From Candidatus Anaerobutyricum stercoripullorum (GTDB lineage: Bacteria > Bacillota > Clostridia > Lachnospirales > Lachnospiraceae), in contig DXEQ01000257.1 of NCBI GenBank assembly GCA_019114885.1, positions 1 through 5,684 on the forward strand: a stretch of DNA of 5,684 nucleotides. The letters run 5' to 3'. This document shows, piece after piece, positions 1 to 5,684 of this stretch. The notes under the pieces were generated by a model. It was not told where the DNA came from. It saw only the letters and a program-made list of their open reading frames with translations, and ran no database searches. Both the position numbers and the translations under genes were made by a program. How positions within the stretch are numbered: the first letter of the stretch is position 1; every line of letters begins with the position of its first letter.

Positions 1-1894
1 CAAGCCATTTATTCCTGCGGATAAGATTGTACCGGAGTTCACGGTGACTTCTGTGATTCTCGATATTATTCTCGCAGTTATTTTTGGCGCGGCAAATGCT
101 TATCTTGGACTGCGTGTCGGTATGACCGTATCCGCTTCTATCCCTGCTGCAGTTATTTCCATGGGTGTGATCCGTGTGATCTTAAAGAAGGATTCTATCC
201 TGGAGAACAACATGGTGCAGACCATCGGTTCCGCCGGTGAGTCTCTGGCAGCAGGCGCGATTTTTACCCTTCCTGCCGTTTTCATGTGGGCAGCAGAAGG
301 CGAGACAAGTGAACCAGGATTTATTTCTATTGCAGTCGTAGCACTCTGCGGCGGTATTTTGGGTGTTCTTTTCATGATCCCGCTTCGTACCGCGCTGATC
401 GTGGAAGAGCACGGAACCCTACCGTATCCGGAGGGAACAGCCTGTGCGGAAGTTCTTCTGGCAGGCGAACAGGGCGGCGAGAAGTCCAAGGTGGTTTTCG
501 CCGGACTGGGTATTGCAGCTGTTTACAAGTTTATTGCAGACGGCCTGAAGTTATTCCCGAGTGAGGTTAACTTTGATATTTATGCGAAGAATTATACCTG
601 CGGCGTAGGTCTTGATGTGCTTCCTGCACTGGCCGGCGTAGGTTATATCTGTGGACTGAAGATCTCCAGCTACATGTTTGCCGGTGGTATTCTGTCCTAT
701 CTGGTGCTGATTCCGGCCATCTCCTTCTTCGGAGGAGACACGCTGTCTTCCATCGTCGATGAGGCAGGCAATGCGATTCCGTTTAATCAGCTGGATCCGT
801 CCAGTATCTGGAGCGAGTACAACCGGTACATCGGCGCGGGCGCCGTGGCAGCCGGCGGTATCATCAGTCTGATCAAGACGTTCCCGACCATGGTGCGGAC
901 ATTCGCCAAAGCTATGAAAGGTTTTGGTAAAAATGTATCCAGTGGAGAGAGAACACAGCAGGATCTTTCCATGCGTACCGTACTCATCGGCATCGTTGTT
1001 GTTGCCATCGTGATGTGGCTGTTCCCGGCTATTCCAATCAGCCCGGTGGGAGCGCTCATTGTTGTTATTTTTGGTTTCTTCTTCGCTACGGTTTCCTCCC
1101 GTATGGTTGGTATCGTGGGAAGCAGTAACAACCCGGTATCCGGTATGGCCATCGCCACGCTGATCGTTACGACCTTTGTCTTTAAGGCAGCGGGTATGAC
1201 AGGTATCGAGGGTATGGTGGCAGCAATCACAGTCGGTACCGTTATCTGTATCATCGCGGCTATCGCCGGTGATACTTCTCAGGACCTGAAATGTGGTTAC
1301 ATCGTAGGAGCTACTCCTAAGAAGCAGCAGATCGGTGAGATTATCGGCGCTGTGGTATCCGCCTTTGCCATCGGTGGCGTTATGTACCTGCTGAATGCGG
1401 CATGGGGCTTCGGTTCCGAGATGATCCCGGCTCCGCAGGCTTCTCTGATGAAGATGGTTGTAGAAGGTGTTATGGGAGGCACACTTCCATGGACCCTCAT
1501 CTTCATGGGTGTATTTATTGCCATCGCCGTTGAGGTTCTGGGTATTCCGGTCCTGGCTTTTGCCATCGGTCTTTACCTTCCGATCCACTTAAGCGCTCCG
1601 ATCTTTGTGGGCGGTGTGATCAAGTGGTTCATGGAAGAGAAGAGAAAATACAGCAGCGAAGAAGAGAAGAGTCACTGTGTGGAGTCCGGTGTTCTTTATT
1701 CCGCAGGTATGATTGCTGGCGAGGGTATCGTTGGTATCATTCTGGCTGTGGTTGCCGTATTTAATCTGAACATTGATATTTCCGGTATCTACGGAGACAA
1801 CTTCTACGCGGTAGGCAACTGGGTCGGCATCGTTGCATTTATCCTGCTCCTTGCCACACTGTTCTACTTCTGCCGCAAAAAGAAGCAGTCATAA
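1..1894 (+). CDS. OPT-family oligopeptide transporter, 5' end cut by the window
   Basis: Integral membrane transporter of the OPT superfamily, prokaryotic peptide-transporter type, expected to import oligopeptides by a cation-coupled mechanism; its substrate is not shown by the sequence. The reading frame is open from base 2, and KPFIPADKIVPEFT precedes the first GTG at 44, so that GTG is an internal valine and the true start lies upstream. About 630 residues are visible, close to full family length, so only a few N-terminal residues are missing. Counting from base 2, family signatures are GLRVGMTVSASIPAAVISMG near the N-terminus, QTIGSAGESLAAGAIFTLPA (about 73-92), LPYPEGTACAEVL (140-152), SSRMVGIVGSSNNPVSGM (365-382) and SQDLKCGYIVGATPKKQQIG (426-445). 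Many hydrophobic segments alternate with short loops; a charged loop rich in K and E lies near 542-560, and the tail is basic (RKKKQS). It uses many GGT, GTT and ATC codons, consistent with good expression. The stop is TAA at 1892-1894. Family call is firm; substrate is inferred. Confidence 0.95.
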   Translation, partial: KPFIPADKIVPEFTVTSVILDIILAVIFGAANAYLGLRVGMTVSASIPAAVISMGVIRVILKKDSILENNMVQTIGSAGESLAAGAIFTLPAVFMWAAEGETSEPGFISIAVVALCGGILGVLFMIPLRTALIVEEHGTLPYPEGTACAEVLLAGEQGGEKSKVVFAGLGIAAVYKFIADGLKLFPSEVNFDIYAKNYTCGVGLDVLPALAGVGYICGLKISSYMFAGGILSYLVLIPAISFFGGDTLSSIVDEAGNAIPFNQLDPSSIWSEYNRYIGAGAVAAGGIISLIKTFPTMVRTFAKAMKGFGKNVSSGERTQQDLSMRTVLIGIVVVAIVMWLFPAIPISPVGALIVVIFGFFFATVSSRMVGIVGSSNNPVSGMAIATLIVTTFVFKAAGMTGIEGMVAAITVGTVICIIAAIAGDTSQDLKCGYIVGATPKKQQIGEIIGAVVSAFAIGGVMYLLNAAWGFGSEMIPAPQASLMKMVVEGVMGGTLPWTLIFMGVFIAIAVEVLGIPVLAFAIGLYLPIHLSAPIFVGGVIKWFMEEKRKYSSEEEKSHCVESGVLYSAGMIAGEGIVGIILAVVAVFNLNIDISGIYGDNFYAVGNWVGIVAFILLLATLFYFCRKKKQS

Positions 1895-1923
1895 TTGACA
1901 CACTATAGAGAACGTACTATGAT
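1895..1923 (+). promoter_or_regulatory. Near-consensus sigma-70/sigma-A promoter after the transporter
   Basis: A perfect -35 box TTGACA (1895-1900) starts on the base after the transporter stop codon. A 17-base spacer follows, then TATGAT (1918-1923), five of six matches to the -10 consensus. The predicted transcript start is near 1929-1932, about 45 bases before the PqqD-like gene. This would let the downstream genes be expressed independently of the transporter. The boxes are seen directly; activity is inferred. Confidence 0.7.
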
Positions 1924-1965
1924 AAAGGGGCATTGCCGCTGTGATGCGGCAGTGTCCTTTTCTTT
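1924..1965 (+). terminator. Hairpin with T-rich tail between transporter and PqqD-like gene
   Basis: GGGCATTGCCGC (1928-1939) pairs with GCGGCAGTGTCC (1946-1957) as a 12-bp stem with two G-U pairs and a six-base loop TGTGAT. The stem can extend outward through AAAG (1924-1927) against TTTT (1958-1961). It is followed by TTTTCTTT (1958-1965). This has the form of an intrinsic terminator for the transporter message. Its left arm overlaps the -10 and start region of the promoter at 1895-1923, so a transcript from that promoter would begin inside the left arm. It could instead act as a partial terminator or as a 5' stabilising hairpin. Confidence 0.65.
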
Positions 1966-1976
1966 AAAGGAGAGCT

Positions 1977-2324
1977 ATGAAGAAAAAGAAAAAGCAGGAG
2001 AATTATCTGGACAGGGTGCCGGTCATCAACGACAAAAAGTGGGAGCTTACGGATGACGGACTCGTGGAGGTGACGGTGGAGAACACCGGATTTTACAACA
2101 CCATCGCGCAGAAGTTTTTCAAGCGGCCGCGGTACAGCTTTATCAGGCTGGATGAGTATGGAAGCTGTGTATGGCAGCAGATTGACGGCACGAAGAACAT
2201 TTACGAGATCGGACAGATTCTTAAAAATACGCACAGGGGAGCGGCCGATCGGCTTTATGAGAGGCTGGCTTCTTATTTTAAGATTCTGGAACAGAATGGC
2301 TATGTAGTTTTCAGGGAAAAATGA
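1977..2324 (+). CDS. Stand-alone PqqD-like (RRE-fold) protein
   Basis: A 115-residue cytosolic protein of the PqqD superfamily. Family members adopt a winged-helix-like fold and often bind a precursor peptide and hand it to a modifying enzyme, usually a radical SAM protein. The N-terminus is strongly basic (MKKKKK). Residues 21-46 look like beta strands (WELTDDGLVEVTVENTG). The C-terminal part fits the PqqD pattern: FIRLDEYGSCVWQQIDG (55-71), then the helix NIYEIGQIL (74-82) and a final helix and strand LASYFKILEQNGYVVF (97-112). The conserved elements are the small/aromatic pair before 'DG' and the closing 'L..NGYV'. The start is ATG 1977, preceded by AGGAG (1968-1972) four bases upstream. 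It overlaps the next gene by ATGA, implying coupled translation. No radical SAM enzyme or precursor peptide is visible here, so its partner is unknown. Family assignment is good; role in a peptide-transport locus is inference. Confidence 0.8.
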   Translation: MKKKKKQENYLDRVPVINDKKWELTDDGLVEVTVENTGFYNTIAQKFFKRPRYSFIRLDEYGSCVWQQIDGTKNIYEIGQILKNTHRGAADRLYERLASYFKILEQNGYVVFREK

Positions 2325-2725
2325 TGACAGCATCTGACAGAGAGACAGGGAGAAAAATGAAGATCAGCACGATTATTTTAGGGATTCTTTTCTTTGCCAT
2401 CGCCACCATGATCATTTACGGATGGGGCATCGTCCGCCAGAAGAATCAGTCGGGAGACCTGATGAAGATTCTTTTTTCAAAGGGCCAGGCCCGGGTGAAA
2501 AAATATGTGAAGATGCACGGAGCCATCACGCTGGGCCAGGCGGCGAAGCTCTGCGAGGAACTGGAGGCAAGACAGCCGTTTTCCGCCAACAAGGCGGTGG
2601 TAAAGGACGCCAGAGATTTTGCCGGTCAGCTTCTGGCCTACATGGTCAAGACCGGACAGTTGGAGAAGCGCGGCGCGGAGTACATTTTCACAAAAGAAGA
2701 GCATGGCGGCAGCCATAAAAAATGA
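2321..2725 (+). CDS. Small membrane-anchored protein with winged-helix-like cytosolic tail
   Basis: I do not recognise a named family. The frame encodes 134 residues from ATG 2321, which overlaps the upstream stop codon by ATGA. A second good start is ATG 2357 (122 residues, MKISTIILGILFF), preceded by AGGGAG (2347-2352). The extra 12 residues are polar (MMTASDRETGRK), and either start is plausible. Counting from 2357, residues 5-26 form one hydrophobic transmembrane segment followed by positive residues (RQK), suggesting a cytosolic C-terminal part. Residues 47-113 resemble a winged helix: a basic helix (VKKYVKMHG), a helix ITLGQAAKLCEEL, a helix FAGQLLAYMVKTG, then a hairpin-like LEKRGAEYIFT. 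The tail is hydrophilic with H, G and K. The cytosolic part could bind DNA, the neighbouring PqqD-like protein, or the transporter. The fold call is by eye and tentative; the coding call is firm from coupling and the ribosome binding sites. Confidence 0.75.
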   Translation: MMTASDRETGRKMKISTIILGILFFAIATMIIYGWGIVRQKNQSGDLMKILFSKGQARVKKYVKMHGAITLGQAAKLCEELEARQPFSANKAVVKDARDFAGQLLAYMVKTGQLEKRGAEYIFTKEEHGGSHKK

Positions 2726-2735
2726 TTGAGATAAC

Positions 2736-2791
2736 ATGCGTGTCGTCCGCAAAGCGGAAAGGACAGACGGTCTGTTTTGCGGTATGCGCAT
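2736..2791 (+). promoter_or_regulatory. Imperfect stem structure upstream of pepD
   Basis: The gap before pepD can fold into an extended stem: ATGCG (2736-2740) with CGCAT (2787-2791), CCGCAAA (2747-2753) with TTTGCGG (2776-2782), and ACAGA (2763-2767) with TCTGT (2771-2775) around a CGG loop. The arms are separated by internal loops of six and four bases and a nine-base left bulge. No T-run follows, so it does not look like a terminator. It may be an mRNA processing or stability element, or a leader structure for pepD. Pairing is seen; function is not known. Confidence 0.35.
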
Positions 2792-2816
2792 AAATATATA
2801 ACATTTGCAATAATAC

Positions 2817-2822
2817 AGGAGG
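2817..2822 (+). promoter_or_regulatory. Strong ribosome binding site that fixes the pepD start
   Basis: A perfect AGGAGG lies five bases before ATG 2828. The same frame is open back to a TTG at 2777, but that start has no comparable site and would add 17 residues unlike the family N-terminus. The site therefore supports 2828 as the start. Confidence 0.85.
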
Positions 2823-2827
2823 TCATT

Positions 2828-4270
2828 ATGGGAGTATTATCAGCATTGGAACCTGCAAAGGTATTTCAGTTTTTTGAGGAGATCTGTTCTATCCCTCACG
2901 GTTCAAAAAATGTGGAGCAGATCAGCAATTATCTGGTGAATTTCGCGAAAGAAAGAGGGTTAAAGTACCGTCAGGACGAGAAGTTCAACGTGGTGATCTG
3001 GAAGGACGGCTCCGCGGGATACGAGAACGCCGAGCCGGTGATCCTGCAGGGACACATGGACATGGTGGCTGTAAAGACGGCGGACTGCCCGAAAGATCTG
3101 GAGAAGGACGGTCTGAATCTGGAGATCAACGGCGACCTGATTTCCGCCAAAGGAACTTCTCTGGGCGGCGACGATGGTATCGCTGTGGCGTACAGCCTTG
3201 CCATCCTTGACGACCCGGACATGCCGCATCCACCGCTGGAGGTCATTATCACCACGGATGAGGAGATTGGTATGCTGGGAGCCGCCTATATGGACGTCTC
3301 CGACATTAAAGGACGCCTGTTCTTAAACATGGATTCCGAGGATGAGGGCATCTTCACCGTAAGCTGCGCCGGCGGCGCGACGGTGACCTGTCGTTTCCCT
3401 TATGAGAGAGAAAATGTAACGATGGATACGTTGACTGTCGCCATCGACGGATTCTCCGGCGGCCATTCCGGCGTGGAGATTGACAAAGGCCGGGCCAACG
3501 CCAACGTGGTCATGGGAAGACTGCTGTACGGCGTCATGGATGACGTGCAGATCATCTCCATCAACGGCGGGGAGAAGGACAACGCCATCGCCCTTTCCTG
3601 TCAGGCAGTTCTGGCTGTGCCTGCCGGGAAGATGGCAAATGTAAAGGCAACCATTGAGAACGTCTTCCACATCGTGGCGGAAGAGTACAAGGTGACAGAC
3701 CCGAACGCAGCCATTCATATGGAGGAAGCCGGAGCGGCCGCACAGGACGCCCTGACAAAGAAAGATACACAGACTGTGATCCAGGCACTTCTTCACATGC
3801 CGGCCGGTATCCAGCGGATGAATCCGGAGATCGAGGGGCTGGTGCAGACTTCCCTGAACCTGGGCATCCTGTTCACCACGGAGGACGCCGTAAACTTATC
3901 CTACGCAGTGCGAAGCGCCAGCGAGCATGAGAAACAGTTCCTCATTGATAAGATGGACGCGCTGGCAGTTCTTCTGGGCGGTTCCACCGAGATCACCGGA
4001 CCGTACCCGGGATGGGAATACCGGGCAGACTCCCGTCTGCGCGACGTGCTGGTGGATACCTACCGTGAGCTGTATGGCAAAGACCCTGTCGTTGAGGGTA
4101 TCCACGCCGGACTGGAGTGCGGTCTCTTCGCCTCCAAGATGGGTGACATCGACGCCGTATCCCTCGGACCGCAGATGGAAGGTATCCACACGGTAAACGA
4201 AGTGCTGAGCATCTCTTCCGTACAGCGTACTTGGGAACTGGTGACAAAAGCTCTGGCAGCTTTGAAATAG
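2828..4270 (+). CDS. pepD: PepD: cytosolic aminoacyl-histidine (nonspecific) dipeptidase, M20 family
   Basis: A zinc-dependent dipeptidase that splits Xaa-His (carnosine-like) and a broad range of other dipeptides to free amino acids in the cytosol, the last step of peptide breakdown. The 480 residues match the usual length (E. coli PepD is 485). The N-terminus MGVLSALEPAKVFQFFEEIC and SIPHGS are typical. The whole active site is visible: H76 and D78 in GHMDMV, bridging D115 in LGGDDGIA, catalytic E145 and metal ligand E146 in TTDEEIG, D169 in NMDSEDEG, and H454 in GIHTVNE. GGHSG (211-215) marks the lid domain, in which the conserved His is used for substrate binding in this family. There is no signal peptide or membrane segment. 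It lies 102 bases after the small membrane protein and 62 bases before the esterase, on the same strand, with no terminator on either side, so it probably belongs to the same transcript. Next to an OPT transporter, it would digest imported peptides. Ligand roles are assigned by alignment to known PepD. Confidence 0.95.
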   Translation: MGVLSALEPAKVFQFFEEICSIPHGSKNVEQISNYLVNFAKERGLKYRQDEKFNVVIWKDGSAGYENAEPVILQGHMDMVAVKTADCPKDLEKDGLNLEINGDLISAKGTSLGGDDGIAVAYSLAILDDPDMPHPPLEVIITTDEEIGMLGAAYMDVSDIKGRLFLNMDSEDEGIFTVSCAGGATVTCRFPYERENVTMDTLTVAIDGFSGGHSGVEIDKGRANANVVMGRLLYGVMDDVQIISINGGEKDNAIALSCQAVLAVPAGKMANVKATIENVFHIVAEEYKVTDPNAAIHMEEAGAAAQDALTKKDTQTVIQALLHMPAGIQRMNPEIEGLVQTSLNLGILFTTEDAVNLSYAVRSASEHEKQFLIDKMDALAVLLGGSTEITGPYPGWEYRADSRLRDVLVDTYRELYGKDPVVEGIHAGLECGLFASKMGDIDAVSLGPQMEGIHTVNEVLSISSVQRTWELVTKALAALK

Positions 4271-4332
4271 AGGACTGTGTGCTGCCGGGACAGGACGCAC
4301 AGACCGGTACATTTTCTGGAAAGGCGGGAAAG

Positions 4333-5445
4333 ATGAATTATAATATGACACACCAGGCGCTGGCCTTTGACCGGGTCCTTCCGTGGGAAGGACAGGTCCC
4401 GGCCTGTGAGATTCAGCCGGATGGCCGGGCAGTCCTGCGGATTACGGCGCCGAAGGCGCAGACCGTTTCCTTTGTCATTATGGACGAGGAGTATCCATGT
4501 ACCCGGACAGAGGACGGCATCTGGGAACTGGAACTTCCGTTCCGGACCGGACATCATTATGTACAGCTGAAAATAGACGATGTGGAAGTGCTGACGCCGC
4601 TTCTTCCGATCAGTTACGGATACAGCAGACCGTATAATTACGTGGAACTGCCGGTACCGGACGAGGATTTCTACCAGATCAAAGATGTTCCTCATGGCAG
4701 TGTCCGCCGGGAATACTTTTTCTCCTCTGTGACCGGAGAGTGGGAGAGCTGCACTGTCTACACCCCGGCAGAATACGAAGAGCAGACCGACAAGATCTAT
4801 CCGGTACTCTACCTCCAGCACGGCCACGGAGAAAACGAGACCGGCTGGACCACCGCCGGCAGTCTCCAGTTCATCCTGGATAACCTGATCGCGGAAGGCA
4901 AAGCCGTACCATTTGCCGTCGTCATGTGCAACGGCATGGTACAGACCATCACCGATGACGGCCGCCGCATCGTGGACTTCATGCTTCTGGAGTCACAGCT
5001 CCTCACGGATGTGATTCCCTTCGTGGAGAAGAAATTCCGCATCGGCGGCAGCCGGGAACGCCGCGCCATGGCGGGACTCTCCATGGGCTCCCTGCAGACC
5101 AGCATCATCGGCTTTACCCATCCGGAATACTTCTGCGCCCTCGGCGTCTTCAGCGGTTTTGTAACCGACATGATGCAGGGCACCGAGCTTGACATGGTGG
5201 ACCGCGGTCCGGGCGACAACGCGCATCTGCGCATCCTCGACGACGCGGAAAGCTTCGCCCGCGCCTTCCCGGTCTTCTTCCGCGCCATCGGCGACGAAGA
5301 CCCGTACAAGAACTACTTTGACGAGGACGATCAGATGCTGGAAGCCCGCCACATCGCCCACACCCGCCGCATCTACCACGGCATCCACGACTGGAACGTG
5401 TGGCGGCAGTGCATCCGCGACTTCGCGCAGATGATTTTTCGGTGA
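4333..5445 (+). CDS. Cytosolic esterase, alpha/beta hydrolase (esterase D / Fes-like), with N-terminal beta domain
   Basis: A 370-residue serine esterase of the putative-esterase (PF00756-type) group, which includes feruloyl and acetyl-xylan esterases, enterochelin esterase and S-formylglutathione hydrolase. Residues about 1-95 form a beta-rich domain (AVLRITAPKAQTVSFVIMDE, GIWELELPF, GHHYVQLKIDD) like the E-set/CBM48-type modules at the front of such esterases. The hydrolase domain starts near residue 120. It has the oxyanion-loop segment LYLQHGHGENETGW (around 163-166), nucleophile S250 in GLSMGS, probable acid D321 or D323 in IGDEDP, and H352 in GIHDWNVW. No signal peptide is seen, so it acts inside the cell. 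The start ATG 4333 has a purine-rich GGCGGGAAAG just upstream; the frame is open back to 4231 but would overlap pepD and add residues unlike the family. Codons in the last third become strongly C-ending. The natural substrate is unknown; an ester on an imported peptide, sugar or siderophore are all possible. Confidence 0.88.
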   Translation: MNYNMTHQALAFDRVLPWEGQVPACEIQPDGRAVLRITAPKAQTVSFVIMDEEYPCTRTEDGIWELELPFRTGHHYVQLKIDDVEVLTPLLPISYGYSRPYNYVELPVPDEDFYQIKDVPHGSVRREYFFSSVTGEWESCTVYTPAEYEEQTDKIYPVLYLQHGHGENETGWTTAGSLQFILDNLIAEGKAVPFAVVMCNGMVQTITDDGRRIVDFMLLESQLLTDVIPFVEKKFRIGGSRERRAMAGLSMGSLQTSIIGFTHPEYFCALGVFSGFVTDMMQGTELDMVDRGPGDNAHLRILDDAESFARAFPVFFRAIGDEDPYKNYFDEDDQMLEARHIAHTRRIYHGIHDWNVWRQCIRDFAQMIFR

Positions 5446-5450
5446 GGGGA

Positions 5451-5510
5451 TGAATAATTGCGGTTGATATTGCAATCAACATTGCGAATGATGTTGCGAA
5501 TAATATTGTG
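5451..5510 (+). repeat. Five degenerate 12-bp tandem repeats
   Basis: Five consecutive 12-base units start at 5451, 5463, 5475, 5487 and 5499 (TGAATAATTGCG, GTTGATATTGCA, ATCAACATTGCG, AATGATGTTGCG, AATAATATTGTG), with a partial sixth beginning ATTGAC. The shared core is AAT-AT-TTGCG. The block sits between the esterase stop codon and the terminator. The second and third units contain the palindrome ATTGCAAT (5469-5476). In one frame it reads as a four-residue repeat (AVDI AINI ANDV ANNI), but there is no start codon. Function unknown. Confidence 0.65.
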
Positions 5511-5520
5511 ATTGACAAAT

Positions 5521-5576
5521 GTGCGCCAGATACTGTTTGAATTATCATAGAAAACAGTTTTGGCGCACGTTTTTTT
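5521..5576 (+). terminator. Strong intrinsic terminator after the esterase gene
   Basis: GTGCGCCA (5521-5528) pairs perfectly with TGGCGCAC (5561-5568). Inside it, ACTGTTT (5532-5538) pairs with AAACAGT (5552-5558) across a small GAT/TT internal loop, with a 13-base apical loop. Seven T residues follow (5570-5576). This marks the end of the operon. The A-run needed for efficient termination on the other strand is short, so it is read as one-directional. Confidence 0.9.
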
Positions 5577-5577
5577 A

Positions 5578-5586
5578 TGATATAAT
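5578..5586 (+). promoter_or_regulatory. Extended -10 promoter just after the terminator
   Basis: TGATATAAT is a perfect TGn extended -10 followed by consensus TATAAT (5581-5586), one base after the T-run. No good -35 box is visible; candidates such as TTTGGC (5559-5564) overlap the terminator stem. The predicted start is near 5593, at the head of an AT-rich leader leading out of the window. It probably drives the next gene to the right. Confidence 0.5.
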
Positions 5587-5647
5587 ACATTTAAAATTGA
5601 TATATACAGAGAGATAGACAAATGAATAATATAATAAACGCTTGAAA

Positions 5648-5684
5648 ATGTCAGATGCGAAAAATATCAGAGAAGTTATAGATT
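5648..5684 (+). CDS. Possible start of a further gene, cut by the window end
   Basis: ATG 5648 opens a frame MSDAKNIREVID that stays open to the window edge. It lies about 55 bases after the predicted start of the extended -10 promoter, and the other frames nearby stop quickly. The ribosome binding site is weak (only CTTGAAA just upstream). Two bases before it ends a very short frame, MNNIINA (5622-5645). Only 12 residues are visible, so no product can be named. Confidence 0.35.
   Translation, partial: MSDAKNIREVID

Noticed and set aside
551..1588. Long minus-strand open frame (345 codons) inside the transporter gene
   Set aside because: It lies wholly antisense to a clear OPT gene. Its product is rich in D, H, N, R and T with no recognisable domain, as expected from codon bias of the real strand.
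1891..1908. Resemblance to a T7-type phage promoter (GAC-CACTATAG core)
   Set aside because: The last 12 bases match with one difference, but the upstream half does not, and no phage gene or polymerase is nearby. The TTGACA/TATGAT pair explains the region better.
2777..2816. A promoter directly in front of pepD
   Set aside because: The stretch is AT-rich with TATATA-like words, but no -35 box lies at a workable spacing (TTGCGG at 2777-2782 leaves only about 14 bases to TATAAC).
2777..2827. TTG 2777 as an earlier pepD start
   Set aside because: It has no good ribosome binding site and would add 17 residues atypical for PepD, while ATG 2828 has a perfect AGGAGG five bases upstream.
4231..4332. 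TTG 4231 as an earlier esterase start
   Set aside because: It would overlap the pepD coding region by 40 bases and add 34 residues without family resemblance. ATG 4333 has a purine-rich site and a normal N-terminus.
4060..4827. Minus-strand open frame of 255 codons across the pepD/esterase junction
   Set aside because: It is antisense to two well-supported enzymes carrying complete active sites, and the translation resembles no family. Shadow frame.
5373..5621. Minus-strand 82-codon frame covering the repeats and terminator
   Set aside because: Its sequence is mostly the antisense of repeats, a terminator and the esterase 3' end. The N-rich pattern simply mirrors the 12-bp repeats.

Overview
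The window looks like chromosomal DNA from a Gram-positive gut-type Clostridium relative, most likely Lachnospiraceae. This is inferred from strong AGGAGG-type ribosome binding sites, intermediate G+C coding DNA with AT-rich gaps, U-tract hairpin terminators, and the gene combination. No 16S or other marker is present, so the taxonomic call is soft.

All supported genes lie on the + strand. From left to right: (1) an OPT-family oligopeptide transporter missing only its extreme N-terminus (1-1894); (2) a short gap holding a near-consensus housekeeping promoter directly after the stop codon, overlapped by a hairpin terminator (1895-1965); (3) a stand-alone PqqD-like protein of 115 aa (1977-2324); (4) a small membrane-anchored protein with a probable winged-helix-like tail (2321-2725), overlapping the previous gene by ATGA; (5) a 102-base gap with an imperfect stem structure and a strong ribosome binding site; (6) PepD, a cytosolic M20-type dipeptidase with its full metal-binding set (2828-4270); (7) an alpha/beta-hydrolase esterase with an N-terminal beta-sandwich-like domain (4333-5445); (8) an AT-rich tail with five degenerate 12-bp repeats, a strong intrinsic terminator, an extended -10 promoter, and possibly the first codons of another gene running off the window.

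The simplest reading is a peptide-use locus. The OPT transporter brings oligopeptides in, PepD finishes cytosolic breakdown of dipeptides to amino acids, and the esterase may remove ester-linked groups from an imported substrate. The PqqD-like and membrane winged-helix-like proteins are the unexplained part. PqqD-fold proteins normally bind peptides for a radical SAM enzyme, but no such enzyme is in the window. Genes 3 to 7 can be transcribed from the promoter at 1895-1923 and end at the terminator at 5521-5576. Whether the transporter shares that transcript depends on how well the 1924-1965 hairpin terminates. No rRNA, tRNA, CRISPR array, transposase or phage gene was seen.
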